Positions 5,590-8,926 of a stretch of DNA of 8,926 nucleotides are shown here, in pieces. Made by a program: the position numbers and the translations under genes. Origin of the DNA: Psychrobacter sp. UBA3480 (GTDB taxonomy: Bacteria; Pseudomonadota; Gammaproteobacteria; Pseudomonadales; Moraxellaceae); assembly GCF_002377945.1 (NCBI RefSeq), contig NZ_DFQV01000023.1, positions 1-8,926 of the forward strand, written 5' to 3'. The notes below the pieces were generated by a model. It saw only the letters and a program-made list of their open reading frames with translations, was not told where the DNA came from and made no database searches. Each line of letters begins with the position of its first letter. Positions within the stretch are counted from its first letter, which is position 1.

Positions 5590-5603
5590 AGTACACTTGT
5601 ACT
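5590..5603. promoter_or_regulatory. Palindrome resembling a FabR/DesT-type operator upstream of fabB
   Basis: AGTACA-CT-TGTACT is a perfect 6+2+6 dyad about 177 bp upstream of the fabB start. E. coli FabR, a TetR-family repressor of fabA and fabB, recognises a palindrome with core GTACA-NN-TGT (recalled consensus), and the core here is GTACACTTGTAC. The agreement of core sequence and target gene makes it a good operator candidate. The recalled consensus and the presence of a FabR homologue in this organism are not verifiable from the window. Confidence 0.4.
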
Positions 5604-5638
5604 TTATTTACAGATTACCATTTATAGAGCATCGATTT

Positions 5639-5647
5639 TGCTATGAT
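5639..5647 (+). promoter_or_regulatory. Candidate extended -10 promoter of fabB
   Basis: TGC-TATGAT (5639-5647) fits the extended -10 pattern TGN-TATAAT with one mismatch, which can compensate for the lack of a recognisable -35 box. The start point would be near 5654, giving a leader of about 126 bases that includes the direct repeats at 5695-5727. A perfect TATAAT at 5651-5656 is an alternative, also without a good -35. Confidence 0.35.
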
Positions 5648-5694
5648 TTATATAATGGCGATAAAGTACGACGGCACTTAACATCGATTGATAT

Positions 5695-5727
5695 AACCAA
5701 TATTTAATTAATAGAACCAATATTTAA
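5695..5727 (+). repeat. Two 13-bp direct repeats upstream of fabB, 20-bp period
   Basis: AACCAATATTTAA occurs at 5695-5707 and again at 5715-5727, identical and exactly 20 bp apart start to start, close to two helical turns. Both copies would face the same side of DNA, as expected for cooperative binding of a regulator. They lie 53 bp or more upstream of the fabB ATG and downstream of the candidate start point. AT-rich composition lowers the significance somewhat, but the CC dinucleotide is shared. Confidence 0.55.
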
Positions 5728-5779
5728 AAACGATTATTGAAAGCAATTCTGAAGGATTGTTACTCATAAGGAATAGAAT

Positions 5780-7015
5780 ATGCGTCGCGTAGTTATTACT
5801 GGAGCAGGGATTGTCTCTTGTATCGGACATGATTTAGACACTGTCACCTCTGCCCTCAAAGAAGGTCAGTCTGGCATTACATTTAACGATTCTTATGCTG
5901 AACACGAGTTTAAATCACACGTGAGCGGTAGCATCAATCAATCAGAACTTGATACCAGTGGTATCGATCGTAAGCTTAAACGATTCTTTAGTGACGCCAG
6001 TCTCTATGCTTATGTTAGTGCGCTAAATGCGATTGAGCACTCAGGACTATCACTTGATACTATTAATAACAACCCACGAGTGGGTCTGGTGGCAAGTTCG
6101 GGCGGCGCATCAACAGAAAACATCGTCAATGCTATCGATGCTATGCGCGAAAAAGGTCTACGCGGTGTCGGCGCAATGGCAGTACCAAAGACAATGGGCA
6201 GTTCGGTATCAGCCGCTTTAGCAACCGGTCTCAAAATCCAAGGCGTCTCCTACTCGCTCGCCTCTGCTTGCGCGACTTCAACACACTGTATCGGTCATGC
6301 TGCTGAGCTTATCCAATTGGGTAAAGCCGATGTGATATTGGCTGGTGGTAGTGAAGCTGAACATTGGACACAGTCTTGCATGTTTGATGCCATGGGCGCA
6401 GTTAGTACTCAGTATAACGATACACCAAAACTTGCTTCAAGAGCCTACGATAAAGACCGTGACGGTTTTGTGATTGCTGCTGGTGGCGCGATGGTGGTTG
6501 TAGAGAGTCTGGAACATGCTCAAGCACGCGGCGCCAATATTTTGGCTGAAATCGTTGGCTATGGTGCCAGCTCTGATGGTGCAGAAATGGTTGCGCCAAG
6601 CGGTGAAGGTGCAGTTCGCTGTATGCAACAAGCCTTGGCCGAAGCGGGTCTAGAAAGTGTTGATTACATCAACAGCCACGGTACTAGTACACCACTGGGC
6701 GATATTACTGAGCTTAAAGCGATTGCTAAAGTATTTGATAATGACGTCAGTAAAGTACCTGCTATCAGCTCAACCAAATCGATGACAGGTCATAGCTTGG
6801 GCGCTGTTGGTGCACAAGAGCTGATTTACTGTCTGCTAATGCTACAGGACGGCTTTATCGCTCCAAGTATCAATGTTGATAACTTAGATCCTGCTGCTGA
6901 AGGTTTCGATATCGTCACCGAAATGCGTGAAGCAAATCTTGAAACCTTGATGAGTAATAGCTTTGGCTTTGGTGGTACTAACGCTACGCTGATTATCAAA
7001 AAGTTTGATACTTAA
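5780..7015 (+). CDS. fabB: Beta-ketoacyl-ACP synthase I (KAS I)
   Basis: This enzyme condenses malonyl-ACP with acyl-ACP in type II fatty acid synthesis. KAS I is the form needed to elongate cis-unsaturated intermediates in the FabA-FabB pathway. The 411 residues fit the family. The Cys-His-His triad is visible as Cys164 in SACATS, His300 in [12 protein letters not shown] and His338 in SMTGHSLGA, with Lys333 in SSTKS; these correspond to Cys163, His298, His333 and Lys328 of E. coli FabB. The C-terminal glycine-rich SFGFGGTN (394-401) is present. A single His between the Cys and the C-terminal loop pattern, and the KSMTGH spacing, favour FabB over FabF. Shine-Dalgarno AAGGA lies seven bases before the ATG. 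fabA is not adjacent, unlike the fabA-fabB operon of Pseudomonas. pabB follows 3 bp after the stop. Confidence 0.95.
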   Translation: MRRVVITGAGIVSCIGHDLDTVTSALKEGQSGITFNDSYAEHEFKSHVSGSINQSELDTSGIDRKLKRFFSDASLYAYVSALNAIEHSGLSLDTINNNPRVGLVASSGGASTENIVNAIDAMREKGLRGVGAMAVPKTMGSSVSAALATGLKIQGVSYSLASACATSTHCIGHAAELIQLGKADVILAGGSEAEHWTQSCMFDAMGAVSTQYNDTPKLASRAYDKDRDGFVIAAGGAMVVVESLEHAQARGANILAEIVGYGASSDGAEMVAPSGEGAVRCMQQALAEAGLESVDYINSHGTSTPLGDITELKAIAKVFDNDVSKVPAISSTKSMTGHSLGAVGAQELIYCLLMLQDGFIAPSINVDNLDPAAEGFDIVTEMREANLETLMSNSFGFGGTNATLIIKKFDT

Positions 7016-7018
7016 CCC

Positions 7019-8752
7019 ATGCTTGTATCAAATCACAATACAACTGAGCAGACAGATTCTGCGCCATCGCCAGCTAGCAAACCTAGCTGGCGTTTTGGTG
7101 ATTTGTCTGCTGCAGAGCTGATGCCTGAACTACAGCGTCATTTGCTCGCTCAAGATATTAAAGCAAACTGGCAACTTGTTTGGCTTAATAACGATGGTCG
7201 ACCCGTGATTGGTTTACTCCCAAAAGTCAGTTGGTCTGTATATCCCAATGGTGAGCAAACTCTTAATAGTTTACCCAATGTTTATAAAGTGATTAAGAGT
7301 TTTCGCAGTACTGACGTGCGCCGCGATACTAATGTAAATAGCGCTGATAATAGTTATGCTGGCACGACAGCTTATATGAGTTATCTAGAGTGGCAAGAAG
7401 AGCTAATCGCTTATAGTAACGCTCAAGAAGTTAATCACGACACCTCATATATCAATAACGAAGAAAGCCCAAAACCCAGTTATCATCATGGGCTAATCGG
7501 TTTTATTGGTTATGATATTGCAGCTCTCGAACTAAGCCCTACCGATAGGATTGAATTGGCAAATCAGCCTTGTGCTTCATTAGGGCATTATGATATTTAT
7601 CTAACGCCCACAACACATGCTGATACAGGTTGGGCGTTAAAAAGTCATCTAACTAACGATGACTCTTCTGAGAATATTGGTCATAAAAAAAACGATATTC
7701 TTATAAGTACTCTTACTTCTTACCTAGACGAACTGGATCGAAAACTGTCTGATAAATATCTCAATCAACCACAGTTTAAAGATGCATCAAAAATCACTTC
7801 CCTAGTTTTAAGTCCGCGATGGAGCAAGCTTGATTATCAACAAGCATTTAATCGCACACAAAACTATCTACAGCAAGGCGACTGCTATCAAATAAACCTG
7901 ACACAGAAATGGTCTGGCCGTCTAGCGTGTAAAAATAACGATGTTCAATCAGCCTTTTCGCTTATTGACTATTTGCCTGCGCTATATCGCAATACAAAAG
8001 CGCCTTTTGCAGGATATATGAACGTTGATAGCAATGATGGTGATTACCCAAATAGAAGCAGCAGCTTTAACGCAGATAGCAATCATTTTGAATTGTTAAG
8101 CTGCTCACCTGAGTTGTTTTTTACATTCACTAGAGCAATCGACACTGGCAAACACTCTATTCGCACCAAGCCTATCAAGGGAACCATGCCACGAGGTGTT
8201 ACTAACGAGCAAGATGATCTGTATAAACAGCAACTGGTCAATAGCGAAAAAGACCGTGCCGAAAATGTCATGATTGTAGATTTACTGCGTAATGATTTGG
8301 GCAAATACGCCAAAATTGGCAGTGTGAAAGTACCGCAACTGTTTGCGATTGAGAGCTTTAGCAACGTGCATCATATGGTCAGCACTATTACCGCTGAGCT
8401 AAAAACTGATACTCATCCGTTGGCTGTATTGTTTGGTAGTCTGCCCGCTGGTTCTATCACTGGCACACCAAAAAAACGCGCCGTCGAGATCATCGCTGAA
8501 CTGGAATCTACGCCACGCGGTGCTTATTGTGGCACTATGGGTTATATGAACTTTGATGGTAGTGGTCAATGGAATGTACTCATTCGTACATTGCAAGCCA
8601 ACGCTTTGTCGAATGATGACTGTAATAAAGAAAGACACGTTAATCTGTGGGCAGGTGGCGGTATTACCGTCGCGTCTGATTGTGACGCTGAATACCAAGA
8701 ATGCTTAGATAAAGTAGGTAACTTGTTATCAGTACTGGCTCAAAAAACCTAA
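7019..8752 (+). CDS. pabB: Aminodeoxychorismate synthase component I
   Basis: PabB converts chorismate and ammonia to 4-amino-4-deoxychorismate, with glutamine amidotransferase PabA supplying ammonia; PabC then releases p-aminobenzoate for folate. The chorismate-binding domain is complete: GDCYQINLTQ (287-296), SCSPELFF (361-368), PIKGTMPRG (385-393), DRAENVMIVDLLRND (412-426), SVKVPQLF (435-442), HHMVSTI (451-457), PAGSITGTPKKRAVEII (476-492) and AGGGITVASD (545-554). Lys387 in PIKGT is the PabB-type catalytic lysine; anthranilate synthase TrpE has Ala there, which excludes TrpE. GFIGYD (161-166) marks the N-terminal domain. At 577 residues it is about 120 longer than E. coli PabB (453), with polar insertions near 96-155, 200-260 and 336-357. 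The ATG is 3 bp after fabB with no Shine-Dalgarno sequence, implying translational coupling; the next in-frame ATG, at residue 35, is a less likely start. Confidence 0.92.
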   Translation: MLVSNHNTTEQTDSAPSPASKPSWRFGDLSAAELMPELQRHLLAQDIKANWQLVWLNNDGRPVIGLLPKVSWSVYPNGEQTLNSLPNVYKVIKSFRSTDVRRDTNVNSADNSYAGTTAYMSYLEWQEELIAYSNAQEVNHDTSYINNEESPKPSYHHGLIGFIGYDIAALELSPTDRIELANQPCASLGHYDIYLTPTTHADTGWALKSHLTNDDSSENIGHKKNDILISTLTSYLDELDRKLSDKYLNQPQFKDASKITSLVLSPRWSKLDYQQAFNRTQNYLQQGDCYQINLTQKWSGRLACKNNDVQSAFSLIDYLPALYRNTKAPFAGYMNVDSNDGDYPNRSSSFNADSNHFELLSCSPELFFTFTRAIDTGKHSIRTKPIKGTMPRGVTNEQDDLYKQQLVNSEKDRAENVMIVDLLRNDLGKYAKIGSVKVPQLFAIESFSNVHHMVSTITAELKTDTHPLAVLFGSLPAGSITGTPKKRAVEIIAELESTPRGAYCGTMGYMNFDGSGQWNVLIRTLQANALSNDDCNKERHVNLWAGGGITVASDCDAEYQECLDKVGNLLSVLAQKT

Positions 8753-8788
8753 GATAGTAAATTAAAATGCTCTAATTAATTTAAAGCG

Positions 8789-8827
8789 AAAAAAAGCCTG
8801 CCAACGTTACGTTAGCAGGCTTTTTTT
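8789..8827. terminator. Strong bidirectional intrinsic terminator after pabB
   Basis: GCCTGC (8796-8801) pairs with GCAGGC (8815-8820). The stem is extended inwards by AACG/CGTT across one mismatch, with a 3-base loop. A7 (8789-8795) before and T7 (8821-8827) after the stem extend it outwards and supply a U-tract in both directions. It lies 36 bp after the pabB stop and can terminate both pabB and a convergent minus-strand gene. Confidence 0.93.
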
Positions 8828-8906
8828 AAGACTTAGCGATAGTGTTTTACGTGATGAGTAAAGGGACTAATCTATTCACATTCTACATTAAGCTATCAAT
8901 ATAATT

Positions 8907-8926
8907 TTATTCAGCAGCAATGCTAG
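8907..8926 (-). CDS. Possible C-terminal end of a convergent gene (partial)
   Basis: On the minus strand the last bases of the window read as Ser-Ile-Ala-Ala-Glu followed by TAA (8909-8907). The position, about 80 bp from a terminator that works in both directions, suits the 3' end of a convergent gene. Only five codons are visible, so the product cannot be identified and the reading could be chance. Confidence 0.25.

Larger units (their letters stand above)
5293..5779. other. Divergent regulatory region between the EcsC-like gene and fabB (487 bp)
   Basis: No coding sequence is convincing on either strand. The region must hold promoters for both divergent genes. It contains a palindrome nearer the EcsC-like gene (5385-5401), an isolated TATAAT at 5449-5454 lacking a good -35, a TTTGC/GCAAA inverted pair at 5533-5548, a FabR-like palindrome (5590-5603), an extended -10 element (5639-5647), another TATAAT at 5651-5656 and 13-bp direct repeats (5695-5727). 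fabB has a good Shine-Dalgarno sequence, AAGGA at 5768-5772, seven bases before its ATG. Confidence 0.55.

Noticed and set aside
8083..8698. Two minus-strand open frames antisense to pabB
   Set aside because: They lie opposite the most conserved chorismate-binding motifs of pabB and show no protein-like features of their own.
7019..8752. Identification of the second plus-strand gene as anthranilate synthase trpE
   Set aside because: The motif is PIKGT with lysine, the PabB form, rather than the PIAGT form of TrpE, and the C-terminal half follows PabB closely.
1..8926. CRISPR arrays, insertion sequences, prophage or defence genes
   Set aside because: No regularly spaced repeats, transposase motifs, terminal repeats with target duplications or phage-like genes were seen; the coding content is all housekeeping apart from the EcsC-like gene.

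Overview
The window looks like a chromosomal housekeeping segment of a low-to-moderate GC gammaproteobacterium, most likely Psychrobacter or a close Moraxellaceae relative. That placement is an inference from protein flavour, AT-rich spacers and gene content; no 16S sequence is present to settle it. No mobile element, CRISPR array, tRNA, rRNA or defence system is visible.

Layout. The left half is a str (streptomycin) operon read on the minus strand, in transcription order rpsL (S12), rpsG (S7), fusA (EF-G). A purine-rich Shine-Dalgarno sequence at the left edge points out of the window to a fourth gene, probably tuf. A good sigma70 promoter (TTGAAA-N17-TATAAT) lies about 100 bp upstream of rpsL. 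The spacers are long compared with Escherichia coli (218 bp between rpsL and rpsG, 343 bp between rpsG and fusA) and are full of inverted repeats. Upstream of rpsL, also on the minus strand, is a 365-residue EcsC-like protein with a charged, probably disordered C-terminal tail. A 487-bp divergent region then separates it from a plus-strand pair, fabB (beta-ketoacyl-ACP synthase I) and pabB (aminodeoxychorismate synthase component I). These two are only 3 bp apart, and pabB has no clear Shine-Dalgarno sequence of its own. A strong bidirectional intrinsic terminator follows pabB. The last bases may hold the C-terminal codons of a convergent minus-strand gene.

How the genes work together. rpsL, rpsG and fusA supply the small-subunit decoding and head proteins and the translocase, and are co-expressed for translation. 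fabB elongates fatty acids, including the unsaturated branch, and pabB makes the folate precursor aminodeoxychorismate. Their tight coupling recalls the fabF-pabC link in E. coli. The EcsC-like gene has no evident functional tie to either side.

The coding content is conventional. What deserves a second look is non-coding: a palindrome resembling a FabR/DesT operator and a pair of 13-bp direct repeats upstream of fabB, a structured rpsL leader, a terminator-like element between rpsG and fusA, a palindrome over the fusA ribosome binding site, and tandem inverted repeats overlapping a probable tuf promoter.
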